In this document: piece by piece, positions 1 through 9,105 of the stretch | How the letters are laid out: each line of letters starts with the position of its first letter | Numbering within the stretch: the first letter of the stretch is position 1 | Assembly (NCBI GenBank): GCA_021831035.1 | Contig: JAKBNL010000005.1 | Span: 1 to 64,000, forward strand | DNA from: Actinomycetes bacterium | Lineage (GTDB): Bacteria > Actinomycetota > Acidimicrobiia > Acidimicrobiales > RAAP-2 | Direction of reading: 5' to 3' | DNA: 64,000 bases | Notes under the pieces: model-generated | What the model was told of the DNA's origin: nothing | The model's input: only the letters and a program-made list of their open reading frames with translations | Databases searched by the model: none | Program-made: the position numbers and the translations under genes

Positions 1-286
1 CGTTCCGAAGCGACCAGAAAGGCGGTGCACCCACCCCTCACCAAGTAGTCTCAGCAGCATCCCACTGCGGCTCTCAGGTGGGGAATTTCGATGATCGAGA
101 GTGGGGAACTTCCGGAATCCTCGTCACAGCCGGAAAGTCGTCGCGTGCGCTTCCCTTCACGGCAATGGTGGCAGTAGTCATAGGGCAGTTTCGCACACCA
201 AAGGTGGTGGTGGCGAGCAGTACCAGTACAGGGAAGGGGCAGTGAGACGGGTACCACTCAACAACTTGTAAGACGTACCGCCGGAA
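1..286. other. Left-edge non-coding stretch
   Basis: No convincing gene lies here. The only structure I see is the pair of IS21-like repeats near position 80-112, listed separately. Short open frames on the minus strand have no recognisable features. The base composition is visibly less GC-rich than the rest of the window. Confidence 0.5.
78..112. repeat. Pair of short direct repeats resembling IS21-family terminal repeats
   Basis: GTGGGGAATTTC at 78-89 and GTGGGGAACTTC at 101-112 differ at one base and sit 23 bases apart. IS21-family elements carry several short repeats near each end, and repeats of the GTGGGGAATTTC kind are familiar to me from actinobacterial members. No istA or istB reading frame is inside the window, so any element body would lie to the left or be lost. 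The assignment is an inference from resemblance. Confidence 0.3.
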
Positions 287-1552
287 TCAATTTCGGCATC
301 GCAGCGTAGAGAGTGGGAAGGTCAGAGCCATTGCCTTGGCCCCGCCGTTCGTCGCAATAGGCGTGAGGAACGACACCACCAATTCCGTCGCACTCGACTG
401 GATGGCAGCAACCGGGTCTTGTCGAGTCGCCGTTGGGAGGACGGCGTTGGTGGCACACCAACCGGTGGATCGCGGCTTCAGCAATTCAAGGTGCTCTGAC
501 GTTGCGAGAGGAGAGCCGGCGACCGCGACGAGGGAGCCGTTGGTGGCGAGCGTCATGATCTGTCCGAACGGGGCGAACCGCCCTCCGACGGGTGCTCCGT
601 CGATCTTCGGGAGTGTCACCGCAGTCCAGTGGACTCCGTCACGGGTGTAGAGGAGGGCGTCTGGCCTACTGCGATCGACAAGGAACTCGTTGCGAGACGC
701 CGTGTCGATGAGCTGCTGGCTGCTGCACTGGTTCACCGATGTGACAGCACCCGCTGCGCGCCACCGCGTTGTGCCCCTGGACCCGTAGGAGGTGCCGACG
801 AGCACGGATTGCTGCCACTCGGACATCCCGCACGCGCCCTGGGGAGCCTCGGGGCCAAAGATCACACACGGCGCACCGGCCGGACAATTCAGTTGCCCGT
901 CTGTCCACGTACGCCCGCCCGTTGACGACGTCGCTACGACGAAGGTTGCCGACTGGCCCGGCTTCAGGGGGAAGAAGTAGTTGGGTGCGTAGAGCAACGC
1001 CAAGCCGCTCGGACGTTCGACGAAGCCGGCGAAGTCGGTCCGCGAGTAACCCTTCGGTGGTGGCACGAACCGCCAACTCCTACCCATGTTCGTGGTTACC
1101 AACGCCACGTCGTAGGAAGGTGGAATCAGCCCACCGTGAGCCGATTGGAATCCGACGTAGACGGTCTTCGGATGGAGCGGGTCCAGCGCGATGTCCTCGC
1201 ACGTGGCGACCGGTCTCGTACTCCCGGGCAGACCGGACAGTGCCAGGTGGGCGCGCTTGAGCATGGGTCCCACCGCGGTATCTGGGACCAGCGTCGTCCT
1301 GCCTGCGCCCGAGGAGATCTCGACGCTATTAGAGGCGCACCACCCAGTAGTCGCGCTCCTGGGCTGAGCGGCGATCGGACTTCCCCACGCGGAGGGCTGG
1401 ATGAGTGAGGGGCGCACGACGCCCAGCGACGCCCACGGGACCGAATGACCACTGGTCGCTGCGCTCGATGGCATTGCCGCAGCGACGCTCGCACCAAACA
1501 GGGCGATGGCGAAAACGATTCGGCGGAATGTGACCACGCTCCACTGTGGCAC
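287..1552 (-). CDS. Secreted protein with Asp-box (BNR/sialidase-like) repeats, function unknown
   Basis: The 421-residue product begins with a basic stretch and a hydrophobic core (about residues 11-32, ending ASVAAAMPSSAA), a typical Sec signal peptide. The mature part contains at least three Asp-box-like motifs: TTNMGRSW, SSTGGRTW and YTRDGVHW. Such turns mark beta-propeller folds of the BNR/sialidase type, found in glycosidases but also in many non-enzymatic extracellular proteins. I see no sialidase RIP motif or catalytic set, so I would not call it a glycosidase. Start is GTG at 1552; a GTG at 1537 is an alternative, and neither has a clear ribosome binding site. The gene stands alone in the less GC-rich left region, and a TTGTTC-TG-GAACAA dyad lies about 120 bases upstream. 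Confidence 0.6.
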   Translation of the reverse strand: MPQWSVVTFRRIVFAIALFGASVAAAMPSSAATSGHSVPWASLGVVRPSLIQPSAWGSPIAAQPRSATTGWCASNSVEISSGAGRTTLVPDTAVGPMLKRAHLALSGLPGSTRPVATCEDIALDPLHPKTVYVGFQSAHGGLIPPSYDVALVTTNMGRSWRFVPPPKGYSRTDFAGFVERPSGLALLYAPNYFFPLKPGQSATFVVATSSTGGRTWTDGQLNCPAGAPCVIFGPEAPQGACGMSEWQQSVLVGTSYGSRGTTRWRAAGAVTSVNQCSSQQLIDTASRNEFLVDRSRPDALLYTRDGVHWTAVTLPKIDGAPVGGRFAPFGQIMTLATNGSLVAVAGSPLATSEHLELLKPRSTGWCATNAVLPTATRQDPVAAIQSSATELVVSFLTPIATNGGAKAMALTFPLSTLRCRN

Positions 1553-1952
1553 GCCGTTGTCATCAATGGCGGGTCAGGGATTGAGACGCTCCATGACCGA
1601 AAACTTCCTTCGCAGACCCAGCGCCGGCGGTCCGACACCAACTCCGCATCGGACCACCGTTCCACTTGATTGTTCTGGAACAACTGGTATGAGGACCGGT
1701 TCGGGCGCTATCCGTTCCAGATTCGGAGGTTGGCTCCTTGAGCAGCTTTCGAAAGACCAATCAAATAGGCATTTCGCCATCCGCCAGCGGCCCGACGGAT
1801 GGAGATTGGCATTGGAAATGCATGACCTCCGTTTTCCTGAGGTTAGTTCAAGTGACGTGCTGACAGCTCTTGCAAGTCCGACGGACGCATCTGCGATGAG
1901 AAGGCCGTGTCGTGCTTAAAAGCGTGCACCCCGAGATTGGAACGTCTCGTCG
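1553..1952. other. 400-base intergenic stretch without a supported gene
   Basis: It lies between the secreted Asp-box gene and the small membrane-protein gene, both on the minus strand. Short open frames exist on both strands, including a plus-strand frame of 137 codons starting at 1506 that runs antisense into the Asp-box gene's start. None shows a ribosome binding site or a familiar domain. The stretch probably holds the promoter of the Asp-box gene; the dyad at 1670-1683 is the only clear element. Confidence 0.5.
1670..1683. promoter_or_regulatory. 14-base dyad TTGTTC-TG-GAACAA, possible operator
   Basis: Perfect 6-base arms flank a TG centre in an otherwise unstructured intergenic region, about 118 bases upstream of the secreted Asp-box gene. 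The arm order (GTTC then GAAC) is the reverse of the actinobacterial LexA box (GAAC-N4-GTTC), so I do not call it an SOS box. The regulator is unknown. Confidence 0.25.
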
Positions 1953-2429
1953 TCAGTCGTCTGCCGGGTCACCGTCGGAGGGTTGGTGAACCCTGAGGTA
2001 GCCGCTCGACGCAACACCGCCCTTGAGATCGACAAGATCATCGTCGCGCGCACCTTGAGCAGCCATGCTTAGTAGATAAGAGACACCGCCAAGGCTCCCA
2101 ATGAGATCCGCCTGCCAGTAGTTCTGCCCAAGCGCGACCGTGACGACTGCGCACAGGAATGCGGCGCAGATCATCACGACGAAGCTCACTCGGGATGCTT
2201 TCAGAAGAACTTGCCGCTGGCGCTCGTCTGCTCGGCGTCCGTAAATCGCCCCAAGGTCACTGTCACTCCTAGTTAACGCGAAATAGCCAACACCGAGTAG
2301 CAGCGTGACCACCTCCGCAATCAAGGCGTCGCGCCAGGAATGGCCGATGGCGACGGCTCCCGACAACACAGTTCCGGCCACGGTGACGACCGCCGGCGCT
2401 AGGACGTGTGGGTGTCTGGTCTTAGTCAT
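1953..2429 (-). CDS. Four-helix membrane protein paired with an XRE regulator (DUF2178-like)
   Basis: Read from the ATG at 2429, the product has 158 residues with about four hydrophobic segments: two near residues 9-56 (starting APAVVTVAGTVLSG) and two near residues 85-140 (starting SFVVMICAAFLCAV). Between them is a charged loop ending ADERQRQVLLKAS. That DERQR...L+A loop between helix pairs is typical of the small DUF2178-like membrane proteins that accompany YozG-type XRE regulators. The ATG start overlaps the end of the XRE gene by 8 bases, so the two are translationally coupled. A longer open frame exists upstream but would run through the XRE gene and is unlikely. Molecular function is unknown. 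Confidence 0.65.
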   Translation of the reverse strand: MTKTRHPHVLAPAVVTVAGTVLSGAVAIGHSWRDALIAEVVTLLLGVGYFALTRSDSDLGAIYGRRADERQRQVLLKASRVSFVVMICAAFLCAVVTVALGQNYWQADLIGSLGGVSYLLSMAAQGARDDDLVDLKGGVASSGYLRVHQPSDGDPADD

Positions 2430-2631
2430 GGTTCGGCCCCTTCTCTGGATCAAAGAGTTTGTCGAGCGGCACGTCGAAAAATCGCGCGAGTCGAAACGCG
2501 AGGGGTAATGACGGGGAGTATCTTCCCCCCTCGATGGCGATAATCGTCTGGCGGGATACTCCAAGCGCCGAGGCCAGCTCCGATTGAGATAGTCCCTTCA
2601 AGTGGCGCTGTCCTCGAACGTCGTTCTGCAC
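2422..2631 (-). CDS. Small XRE-family (YozG-type) transcriptional regulator
   Basis: The 69-residue protein is nearly all helix-turn-helix. It contains LSQSELASALGVSRQTIIAI followed by EGGRYSPSLPLAFRLARFF and DVPLDKLF, which closely follow the YozG/YgzD-like pattern. GTG at 2631 is chosen as the start because translation from there gives exactly the usual family length. A TACCCT -10 box ends 7 bases before it, with a perfect TTGACA -35 box 17 bases further upstream, implying a leaderless transcript. The promoter is embedded in a 16-base inverted repeat (2635-2678), so autoregulation is likely. The gene is co-translated with the membrane protein that follows. Confidence 0.85.
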   Translation of the reverse strand: MQNDVRGQRHLKGLSQSELASALGVSRQTIIAIEGGRYSPSLPLAFRLARFFDVPLDKLFDPEKGPNHD

Positions 2632-2634
2632 GAT

Positions 2635-2678
2635 GTAAAGGGTACTTGACGTAGCGATACTTGTCAAGTAACCTTTAC
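2635..2678. promoter_or_regulatory. Divergent overlapping promoters inside a 16-base inverted repeat (XRE operator candidate)
   Basis: Left arm GTAAAGGGTACTTGAC (2635-2650) and right arm GTCAAGTAACCTTTAC (2663-2678) pair at 15 of 16 positions around a 12-base centre. Each arm supplies the -10 of one direction and the -35 of the other. On the minus strand TTGACA (2662-2667) and TACCCT (2639-2644) are 17 bases apart. On the plus strand TTGACG (2646-2651) and TAACCT (2669-2674) are also 17 apart. A dimer bound here would shut both the XRE operon and the gene at 2714. Confidence 0.7.
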
Positions 2679-2713
2679 TATGCGCGACGCTTTTGATTGA
2701 GGAGCAAGCCAAC

Positions 2714-3019
2714 GTGGACACTGCGTCGATGATTGAAGTCCGGCGGAGGCCCGCCATCGTCCAACCCGCAACTCGATACAAGGTTCTCATCGACGGCGTC
2801 GTCGTCGGGAAGCTCGCTCTAGCCCAACACCTCCGAGCGCCAGTCGCGCCCGGCCGCCACAGTGTCCAAGTGAAGGTGTACTGGATGTCGAGCAAACCAC
2901 TCGTCGTCGACGTGGCGCCGGGTGAGGTCGCCTCGATTGACGTGTGGCCAGACGCCAAGCACTTTTGGCGCGAGTTCATCAAGCCAGCCACGTTTATCCG
3001 CGCCGAACTCGCCGCGTGA
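2714..3019 (+). CDS. Small conserved hypothetical protein, divergent from the XRE operon
   Basis: Start is GTG at 2714, chosen because GAGGAG (2698-2703) lies 10 bases upstream; a TTG at 2693 would add seven residues and swallow that site. The 101-residue product is soluble. Its core (YKVLIDGVVVGKL, APGRHSVQVKVYW, VDVAPGEVASI) looks like a short beta-sandwich of the kind in which a surface loop reads PGRH, as in PEGA-like and related small actinobacterial proteins. There is no catalytic signature. It shares the palindromic promoter at 2635-2678 with the XRE gene and is probably controlled by it. Function unknown. Confidence 0.6.
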   Translation: MDTASMIEVRRRPAIVQPATRYKVLIDGVVVGKLALAQHLRAPVAPGRHSVQVKVYWMSSKPLVVDVAPGEVASIDVWPDAKHFWREFIKPATFIRAELAA

Positions 3020-3534
3020 AAGTAACTAATCGTGGAATAGAACGGGCAGCCGCTTGTTCGTCGTAAGTCGTGGAAGACGATGGCTGCTCGTCGGTGATGT
3101 CGTCAGCGACGTAGTCAACGTCTCGACCCTCACACATCGTGTCCCCTCTTTCGCGAGCCCATCGCGAAGGTTGACGGAACGGGCCAGCGATCCAAAAAGC
3201 GGCGGGCGGGTCTTCGAAATGGGGGACGAGTAGCCGTGCACCGTATTGGTTCTCTCTTCGTCCTGCGTCTTGACGGCTTGCCCGCCCGCTCTACTTGAGG
3301 GCTTCGTCAGAATCGCTGTGACGATTGCCCAGGGCGTCGTCCGTTGCACGTTCGAGTGCATGGGCTCGTAGACGGCTCCGAGGGCCCACCCAACAAGCCC
3401 TTGCCCCATCCGCTAGCGGTGCGCGGCGACAACGAGGTCACTGCGGCCGCCCTTGCGGCGCTTGGCGTCAAGCGTCGCCACTCGAGGGACCGTCGTCGGT
3501 GTGGTCGGCCAGGGAATACGAAAGCCGCAACCCC
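3020..3534. other. 515-base gap between accessory stretch and high-GC core
   Basis: No supported gene, RNA or repeat is seen. A 127-codon minus-strand frame (3026-3409) and plus-strand frames running on into the acyl-CoA dehydrogenase have no motif or ribosome binding site. Composition changes across this gap from mixed to strongly GC-rich, so it may be the edge of an inserted segment. I looked for a tRNA and found none. Confidence 0.45.
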
Positions 3535-5232
3535 TTACGGGAACGAAGCGGCGACCGCGTCGACGAGCCCCTTCCAGTCCGCTCCCGGCTCGTCGGAGAG
3601 GTGGCGGGCGACGAAGAGACGTGCACTGGCCAAGGCGGGCGCGTCTTCCGCGTGGGCGACGCGCAGCATCGTCGCGGCCTGAACGAGTCGGGACACCCGC
3701 GTCACGGCCCGGCGCACGTCGGAACCACCGAGCGACTCCACGTGACCGGGCTGGAGCGGCTCGAACGAGAGGGCGAGCGCCTCTCGGAGCGTCGCCGCGA
3801 GGGCGCGCGCGCCGTCGGGAGCGCGATCGATCTCACTCGTGAGCCACCGCTCGAGTCCCGCGGTGACGAGGCCCTTCGCCGCGTCGCGCTGGATCTGGGC
3901 ACAGAGCACGTGGTGCGTGCCCTCCCAGCTCTCGAAGACCACGGCGTCGCGGTAGAGGCGAGGCAGGACGCTGAAGTCCTCGATCGTGCCGTTGCCACCG
4001 AGGATCTCGATGGCGTCGTGGACGCACGCCGTCGCGTCGAGCGAGGTCACGACCTTGAGGGCGTTCACGAGGAATCGGTGTGCGGCGACCTCGTCCTCGG
4101 TCGCGGTGCCCTCGTCGAGCCGGCCGACCAGCGCGGTGAGGGCGAGCGTCGAGGCGATCGCCGCGTCGGCGTGGGCCCGCAGGAGCGCGACCTGTTCCGC
4201 GACCGCGTCGAAGTCGGCGATCGCCCGCCCGAAGGCTCGGCGCCGGGACGCGAAGGACGAGGCGACGAACCAGGCACGACCCATGATCCCGGCCGCGCCC
4301 ACGGCGTTCAGCCACCGCGACGTGTTGAGGAGCTCCTCGACCGCGATCGCGAATCCCTCATCGACCTCGCCGATGGGATACGCGAGGGCGTCGGTGAAGT
4401 CAATCTCGGCCGAGGCGAGCGCACGGGTGCCGAGTTTGTCCTTCAGGCGGCGGATGGCGAAGCCGTTGGGCGTGATCCCGTCGAGGGTGCGCGGGACGAG
4501 GAAGCACCCGAGTCCCCGAGTCCCGGCGGCCGCGCCCTCGGGACGGGCGGAGACGGCGAAGAGATCCGCGTCGGCGACCGAGCAGAACCACTTCTCGCCC
4601 GAAATCCGCCACGCGCCCGCCACGTCGGCGTCCGGCGCCGCGCGCACCAGGTTGGCCCCGACGTCGCTGCCGCCCTGGACCTCGGTGAGGAATTGGGCTC
4701 CGCGCGTGGCGTGGGTGCTGTCGAGCGCGCGCAGTCCCGGGACGTGGCGCTCGGCGAGAGCGCGGTCGGCGCGACGCTCGAGCGCGCGCCGCAGCCCGAT
4801 CGTGCACACGATCGGGCACGCGATACCCCCCTCCCCGACGTGGGTGAGGAGGAAGAAGAGCCCGGCGAGGCGCAGGTCGCCCGCGAGGGTTGTGTCGGTG
4901 TCGAGCAGGCCCGCCCCCCAGGCGGCGCGGGCCGCGACGTCGTGCGCCGGGTGGAACTCGATCCGCTCGACCCGGCGGCCGACGCCGTCGTAGGGGACGT
5001 GACGGGGCAGGTCTCGGTGGGCTTCGCACCGCGCGACGGCCGGGTCGATGACGGTGGCCACCGTCGCGGCGAAGCCGTCGATCTCGGCGACCCACGAGGT
5101 GGGCAGCGGCTCACCGGCACGCAGGGCGAGGTGCTCGACGAGCGTGGGGTGAGCGCGCGACCACCCGACCGACGCTTCGGCGACCCACCGCTCTAGGTCC
5201 TCCCGTCCGGGGTTCTCCGCTTCGCTCTGCAC
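3535..5232 (-). CDS. Acyl-CoA dehydrogenase, AidB-like
   Basis: The 565-residue flavoprotein shows the family signatures in order: FLTEVQGGSDVGAN in the middle beta-domain (substrate/FAD contact), ISGEKWFCSVADADLF, and EILGGNGTIEDF in the C-terminal helical domain, with R-YRDAVVFESWEGT after it. Length above 540 and the TEVQGGSD variant fit the AidB/isovaleryl-CoA-like branch rather than short fatty-acid dehydrogenases. It should oxidise an acyl-CoA to the enoyl-CoA with FAD, but the substrate cannot be read from sequence; AidB itself is linked to alkylation damage. GTG at 5232 is preceded by TAGAGA and six bases, either a weak leaderless -10 or an AGAGGA ribosome binding site. The gene is monocistronic and divergent from arcD. 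Confidence 0.82.
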   Translation of the reverse strand: MQSEAENPGREDLERWVAEASVGWSRAHPTLVEHLALRAGEPLPTSWVAEIDGFAATVATVIDPAVARCEAHRDLPRHVPYDGVGRRVERIEFHPAHDVAARAAWGAGLLDTDTTLAGDLRLAGLFFLLTHVGEGGIACPIVCTIGLRRALERRADRALAERHVPGLRALDSTHATRGAQFLTEVQGGSDVGANLVRAAPDADVAGAWRISGEKWFCSVADADLFAVSARPEGAAAGTRGLGCFLVPRTLDGITPNGFAIRRLKDKLGTRALASAEIDFTDALAYPIGEVDEGFAIAVEELLNTSRWLNAVGAAGIMGRAWFVASSFASRRRAFGRAIADFDAVAEQVALLRAHADAAIASTLALTALVGRLDEGTATEDEVAAHRFLVNALKVVTSLDATACVHDAIEILGGNGTIEDFSVLPRLYRDAVVFESWEGTHHVLCAQIQRDAAKGLVTAGLERWLTSEIDRAPDGARALAATLREALALSFEPLQPGHVESLGGSDVRRAVTRVSRLVQAATMLRVAHAEDAPALASARLFVARHLSDEPGADWKGLVDAVAASFP

Positions 5233-5238
5233 GTGTCC

Positions 5239-5244
5239 TCTCTA
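5239..5244 (-). promoter_or_regulatory. Possible -10 box TAGAGA for the acyl-CoA dehydrogenase
   Basis: TAGAGA ends six bases before the GTG at 5232, the spacing seen at other operon heads here. The last T of the consensus is missing and the same bases could serve as a ribosome binding site, so the call is weak. Confidence 0.3.
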
Positions 5245-5283
5245 GCGCACCGCGACCATCCTCTGCCGGTCCGTCCGGGCGTT

Positions 5284-5314
5284 GGGACCAACGCCCCTAG
5301 GGGGGTGCGGTCCC
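5284..5314. promoter_or_regulatory. Imperfect dyad upstream of the arc operon
   Basis: GGGACC (5284-5289) and GGTCCC (5309-5314) flank the perfect palindrome CCCCTAGGGG (5294-5303) in the 141-base gap before arcD. It could be an operator for arginine-responsive or oxygen-responsive control, or a hairpin in the leader. No ArgR/ArcR consensus is recognisable. Confidence 0.3.
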
Positions 5315-5373
5315 GCGTCACTACAACGGTGGTGAAGCGACGAGCGCAGGAGCCGCTGGGACAAGGAGGCTCT

Positions 5374-6873
5374 ATGAGCACTCAGGACACTCGGTCCGGT
5401 GCCGTGGCGTCGTCGCGTCGCCAGATGTCGGTGCGCAACGACCAGAAGGCGCGAGCCCTCGGACTCACCTCGGCCACCGGACTCGTGATCGGCAGCATCG
5501 TCGGTACCGGAGTCTTCACCATGCCCGCCGTGATGGCCGGCGCGGGCACGATGAGCATCGTGGTGCTCGCCGTGATCGCCCTCGGCGCGACGCTGCTCGC
5601 GGTCATGTTCGGACAGTTGACTCGTCGGGTCCCCTCGAGCGACGGCGGGCTGTACGCGTACGCCCGCCACGAGTTCGGGGACTTCGCGGGGTACCTGACG
5701 GGCTGGAGTTACTGGATCCAGACCTGGGCCGGCAACGCGGCCATCGTCTCCTCGTGGGTCTTCTACGTGGACGCCCTGTTCAACTGGGGTCACCCGAGCG
5801 GTCTGCAGAACTGGGCGGTGGCCCTGGTCGGACTGTGGGTGCCGGCGATCATCAACCTCTTCGGCGTGCGCCAGATGGCGTGGTTCCAGAACCTCACGGT
5901 GGTGCTCAAGTTCCTGCCGCTGCTCTTCATCGGCGTCGTCGGCTGGTTCTTTGTCCAGTCCGCCCACTTCGGACCCTTCAACGCCTCGGGCGGGAGTCTC
6001 TACGGCGCCATCGGCATCGCGGCCGGCGTCGCCCTCTTCTCCTTCATCGGGGTGGAGGCGGCGGCCATCACGGCCAAGCGGGTGCGCGACCCCGAGATCA
6101 ACGTCGGGCGGGCCTCGGTGATCGGGACGGTCGCCTCGGCCCTTCTCTACGTCCTGGTGACCGCGGCGGTCATGGGACTGGTCGCTCACCAGACGCTCGT
6201 CACGACGGGCTCGCCGTTCGTCAACGCGTTCCACTCGATGTTCCCGGGCACCTCGTGGGCCCCGCGCTTCATCGCCGCGGTCGCCGTTATCTCGGGTATC
6301 GGGGCCCTCAACGGCTGGACGCTCATCGTGACCGAGACCTCCCGGGCCGTCGCCCAGGACGGCCTCTTCCCGGCGCCCTTCGCCTGGCGCGACGCCCGGG
6401 GCACGGCGTGGTTCGGCATCCTCGTCGGCACGATCCTGCCCTCACTGCTCATGCTCTGGCGCTACGAGACGAGCTCGGGCCTCACCGTCTTCACCTACCT
6501 GGTGAACCTCTCGGTGGTGACCGTCGCGATCCCGTACTTCTTCTCGGCCATCGCCCAGCTCACCTACCTCGTGTCCCGGCGGCGCCGCGTCCAGGGCTGG
6601 GCCCTCGCCCGAGACCTCGCGATCTCGGGGGCCAGCGTGCTCTTCTCGATGTGGGTCACCTTCGCCTCGGGTTACCAGGTCGTCTACCAGGCGCTGGTGG
6701 TCGTGGCCGCCGGACTCGTCCTCTACGCCTTCATCGCCGCCCGCCGTCCGCGTCACGAGGTCTCACCCTCGACGCTCGACGAGTACGGCCACCTCACGGT
6801 CGACATGGCCCTGAGCATGGGCGAGGCGAAGGCCGCGCCCGACGGCGGCCCCGTCGCGGTCCCCGAGAGGTAG
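5374..6873 (+). CDS. arcD: Arginine/ornithine antiporter, APC family (ArcD-type)
   Basis: The 499-residue membrane protein has about twelve hydrophobic segments and the APC-superfamily TM1 signature GSIVGTGVF (about residues 38-46), where the unwound helix binds the amino-acid backbone. As first gene of arcDABC it should exchange external arginine for internal ornithine, driving the deiminase pathway. The ATG at 5374 is chosen over an upstream in-frame start because AAGGAGG (5363-5369) lies four bases before it and the extra 47 residues would be arginine/proline-rich and non-membrane. Only four bases separate it from arcA. Specificity is inferred from context; the family also carries other basic amino acids and polyamines. 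Confidence 0.85.
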   Translation: MSTQDTRSGAVASSRRQMSVRNDQKARALGLTSATGLVIGSIVGTGVFTMPAVMAGAGTMSIVVLAVIALGATLLAVMFGQLTRRVPSSDGGLYAYARHEFGDFAGYLTGWSYWIQTWAGNAAIVSSWVFYVDALFNWGHPSGLQNWAVALVGLWVPAIINLFGVRQMAWFQNLTVVLKFLPLLFIGVVGWFFVQSAHFGPFNASGGSLYGAIGIAAGVALFSFIGVEAAAITAKRVRDPEINVGRASVIGTVASALLYVLVTAAVMGLVAHQTLVTTGSPFVNAFHSMFPGTSWAPRFIAAVAVISGIGALNGWTLIVTETSRAVAQDGLFPAPFAWRDARGTAWFGILVGTILPSLLMLWRYETSSGLTVFTYLVNLSVVTVAIPYFFSAIAQLTYLVSRRRRVQGWALARDLAISGASVLFSMWVTFASGYQVVYQALVVVAAGLVLYAFIAARRPRHEVSPSTLDEYGHLTVDMALSMGEAKAAPDGGPVAVPER

Positions 6874-6877
6874 CGCC

Positions 6878-8095
6878 ATGGCCCTGCACGTCGACTCCGA
6901 GGTCGGAACGCTCCGACAGGTCATCCTCCACCGCCCGGGCCTCGAACTCAGTCGCCTGACGCCGTCCAACATCGAGAGCCTGCTCTTCGATGACGTCCTG
7001 TGGCTGAAGCGGGCCAAGGAGGAGCACGACGTCTTCGCCGAGAGCCTGCGCGAGCGTGGCGTGCGCGTCCACTACTTCGCCCAGCTCCTCGGCGAGGTCC
7101 TCGACGACCCCGAGGGCCGGACCTTCGTGCTCGATCGGCTGTGCACGATCGAGCGCTTCGGCTCAGCCCTCGCGGGGTCGATGCGCGCCTACTTCGACGA
7201 CCTCGACGGCCCGTCGCTCGCCGAGCGGCTCGTCGGGGGAGTCTTGAAGGCTGAGCTCGCCCCCCTGCGCGCGCACAGCCTGGCCTGGGAGATGGCGCGG
7301 GCCGACGACTTCGTGCTCGCACCACTGCCGAACCACCTCTTCCAGCGCGACAACTCCTGCTGGGTCTACGGCGGCGTGACCGTCAACCCGATGGCCAAGC
7401 CCGCGCGCCAGCGCGAGAGCCTCCACGCGAAGGCCATCTACCGCTACCACCCGCACTTCGCCGAGGAGAAGTTCGTGACCCTGCTCGACGAGGAACGGCC
7501 GGGGTCGTCGCTCACCCTCGAGGGTGGCGACGTCCACGTGCTGGGCCACGGGGCGGTGATGGTCGGGATGGGGGAGCGCTCCACCCCGGTCGCGGTGGAG
7601 ACCCTCGCGCGCCGGCTCTTCGAGACGGGCCAGGCGACCCGCGTGGTGGCCGTCGAGCTGCCGCGCAGCCACGCCTTCATGCACCTCGACACCGTCATGA
7701 CGATGGTGGACGAGGCGACGTTCGTCCTCTACCCGTACTTCGACCGCCACCTACGCAGTTGGACCCTGGAGCCGGGCGACGAGCCCGACACCGTCGTGCC
7801 CCGGCGCAACGCCGACCTCTGGGCGACCCTCGCCGAGGTCCTCGAGGTCGAGCGGGTGAGCGTGCTCACCACCGACGAGGACGTGCGCGCCGCCGAGCGC
7901 GAGCAGTGGGACGACGGCACGAACTTCCTGGCCCTCGCCCCGGGCGTCGTGGTCGGCTACGACCGCAACGTGGCGACCAACACCATGCTGCGCCACCACG
8001 GCATCGAGGTGGTGACGATCTCGGGCAGCGAGTTGGGTCGGGGTCGCGGTGGGCCGCGCTGCATGACGTGTCCGATCGAGAGGGAGGCGCGATGA
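6878..8095 (+). CDS. arcA: Arginine deiminase
   Basis: This 405-residue enzyme hydrolyses arginine to citrulline and ammonia. Visible active-site elements are the N-terminal VILHRPG, the [11 protein letters not shown] segment (usual form LFTRD; T is Q here), EGGDVHVLG, the [10 protein letters not shown] histidine motif, and the C-terminal GGPRCMTCP with the nucleophilic cysteine at about residue 395. Length matches the family. The ATG at 6878 follows GAGAGG by seven bases. The stop overlaps arcB by ATGA, so translation is coupled. Together with arcB and arcC it yields one ATP per arginine plus two ammonia, useful for energy under low oxygen and for acid tolerance. Confidence 0.95.
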   Translation: MALHVDSEVGTLRQVILHRPGLELSRLTPSNIESLLFDDVLWLKRAKEEHDVFAESLRERGVRVHYFAQLLGEVLDDPEGRTFVLDRLCTIERFGSALAGSMRAYFDDLDGPSLAERLVGGVLKAELAPLRAHSLAWEMARADDFVLAPLPNHLFQRDNSCWVYGGVTVNPMAKPARQRESLHAKAIYRYHPHFAEEKFVTLLDEERPGSSLTLEGGDVHVLGHGAVMVGMGERSTPVAVETLARRLFETGQATRVVAVELPRSHAFMHLDTVMTMVDEATFVLYPYFDRHLRSWTLEPGDEPDTVVPRRNADLWATLAEVLEVERVSVLTTDEDVRAAEREQWDDGTNFLALAPGVVVGYDRNVATNTMLRHHGIEVVTISGSELGRGRGGPRCMTCPIEREAR

Positions 8096-9105
8096 GTGTG
8101 CTCACCGAGACCCTGCACGGGCGGAGTCTGCTCCAGGACGCCGACCTGTCGCCCTTCGAGGCGGCCGAGTTGCTCGACCTCGCGGTCGCGCTGCGCGAGC
8201 AGAAGCGGGACCGGCGCGAGGTGCGCCGCCTCCAGGGCGCCAACGTCGCCCTCATCTTCGAGAAGACCTCGACGCGGACCCGCTCGGCGTTCGAGGTCGC
8301 CGCCCACGACCAGGGGGCCCACGTCACCTACCTCGGCCCGGGTGAGACCCAGCTCGGTGAGAAGGAGACGGTGCGCGACACCGCGCGGGTCCTCGGGCGC
8401 ATGTACGACGGGATCGAGTTCCGCGGTTTCGCCCAGGTCGACGTCGAGGAGCTCGCGGCCCACGCCGGCGTGCCGGTCTGGAACGGGCTCACGGATCAGT
8501 GGCACCCGACCCAGCTGCTCGCCGACCTGCTCACGGTGCGCGACCACAGCGACAAGCCCCTCTCGGACGTCGCCTGGTGCTTCGTCGGCGACGGCCGCTC
8601 GAACACCGCGAGCTCGCTGCTCGTCGCCTCGGCCCAGATGGGGATGGACGTGCGCGTCGCCGCGCCGCCGGCCCGCCAGCCCTCGCTCGAGGTGCAGGCC
8701 CTGGCGGCCGACCGGGCTCACCGCTTCGGGGGGATCGTGAGAGTGACCGACGACCCGGTGGCCGCCGTGGACGGGGTGGACTTCGTCTACACCGACGTCT
8801 GGCTCTCCATGGGTGAGCCCGAGTCGGCCTGGGACGAACGGGTGAAGCTGCTCCTGCCCTACCAGGTCAACGCCGAGCTCCTCGAGACGACCGGCAACCC
8901 CGACGTCAAGTTCCTCCACTGCCTGCCGGCACTGCACAACGCGGGCACGACACTCGGCGCGAGGCTCCGCGAGCGCTTCGGCCTGGACGCGCTCGAGGTG
9001 ACCGACGAGGTCTTCGAGTCGTCGGCGTCGATCGTCTTCGACCAGGCCGAGAATCGGCTCCACACCATCAAGGCCCTCATGGTCGCGACCCTCGCCGACG
9101 CGTGA
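8092..9105 (+). CDS. arcB: Ornithine carbamoyltransferase (catabolic)
   Basis: At 337 residues this protein shows all transcarbamoylase signatures: STRTRS for carbamoyl phosphate (about residue 60), HPTQ, and the ornithine-site HCLPALHN near residue 280. In the arc operon it should run as phosphorolysis of citrulline to ornithine and carbamoyl phosphate. Start ATG at 8092 overlaps the arcA stop (ATGA) and gives the canonical N-terminus [14 protein letters not shown]. An anabolic ArgF is nearly identical in motifs; the catabolic role rests on the operon. Confidence 0.95.
   Translation: MSVLTETLHGRSLLQDADLSPFEAAELLDLAVALREQKRDRREVRRLQGANVALIFEKTSTRTRSAFEVAAHDQGAHVTYLGPGETQLGEKETVRDTARVLGRMYDGIEFRGFAQVDVEELAAHAGVPVWNGLTDQWHPTQLLADLLTVRDHSDKPLSDVAWCFVGDGRSNTASSLLVASAQMGMDVRVAAPPARQPSLEVQALAADRAHRFGGIVRVTDDPVAAVDGVDFVYTDVWLSMGEPESAWDERVKLLLPYQVNAELLETTGNPDVKFLHCLPALHNAGTTLGARLRERFGLDALEVTDEVFESSASIVFDQAENRLHTIKALMVATLADA

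Noticed and set aside
1670..1683. Possible LexA/SOS box
   Set aside because: The arms are GTTC...GAAC, the reverse of the actinobacterial SOS box order, and spacing is only two bases.
1506..1919. 137-codon plus-strand frame in the left region
   Set aside because: Begins inside and antisense to the secreted protein gene; no motif, no ribosome binding site, composition like non-coding DNA.
3345..3372. GTTCGAG-like T-loop resemblance suggesting a tRNA
   Set aside because: The flanking bases do not form a proper T-stem with a G53-C61 pair and no acceptor or anticodon arm can be folded.
3325..5196. Long plus-strand open frame (623 codons) opposite the acyl-CoA dehydrogenase
   Set aside because: It is the antisense shadow of a gene with clear flavoprotein motifs; its product is Arg/Glu/Gly-rich without domains, as expected in high-GC DNA.
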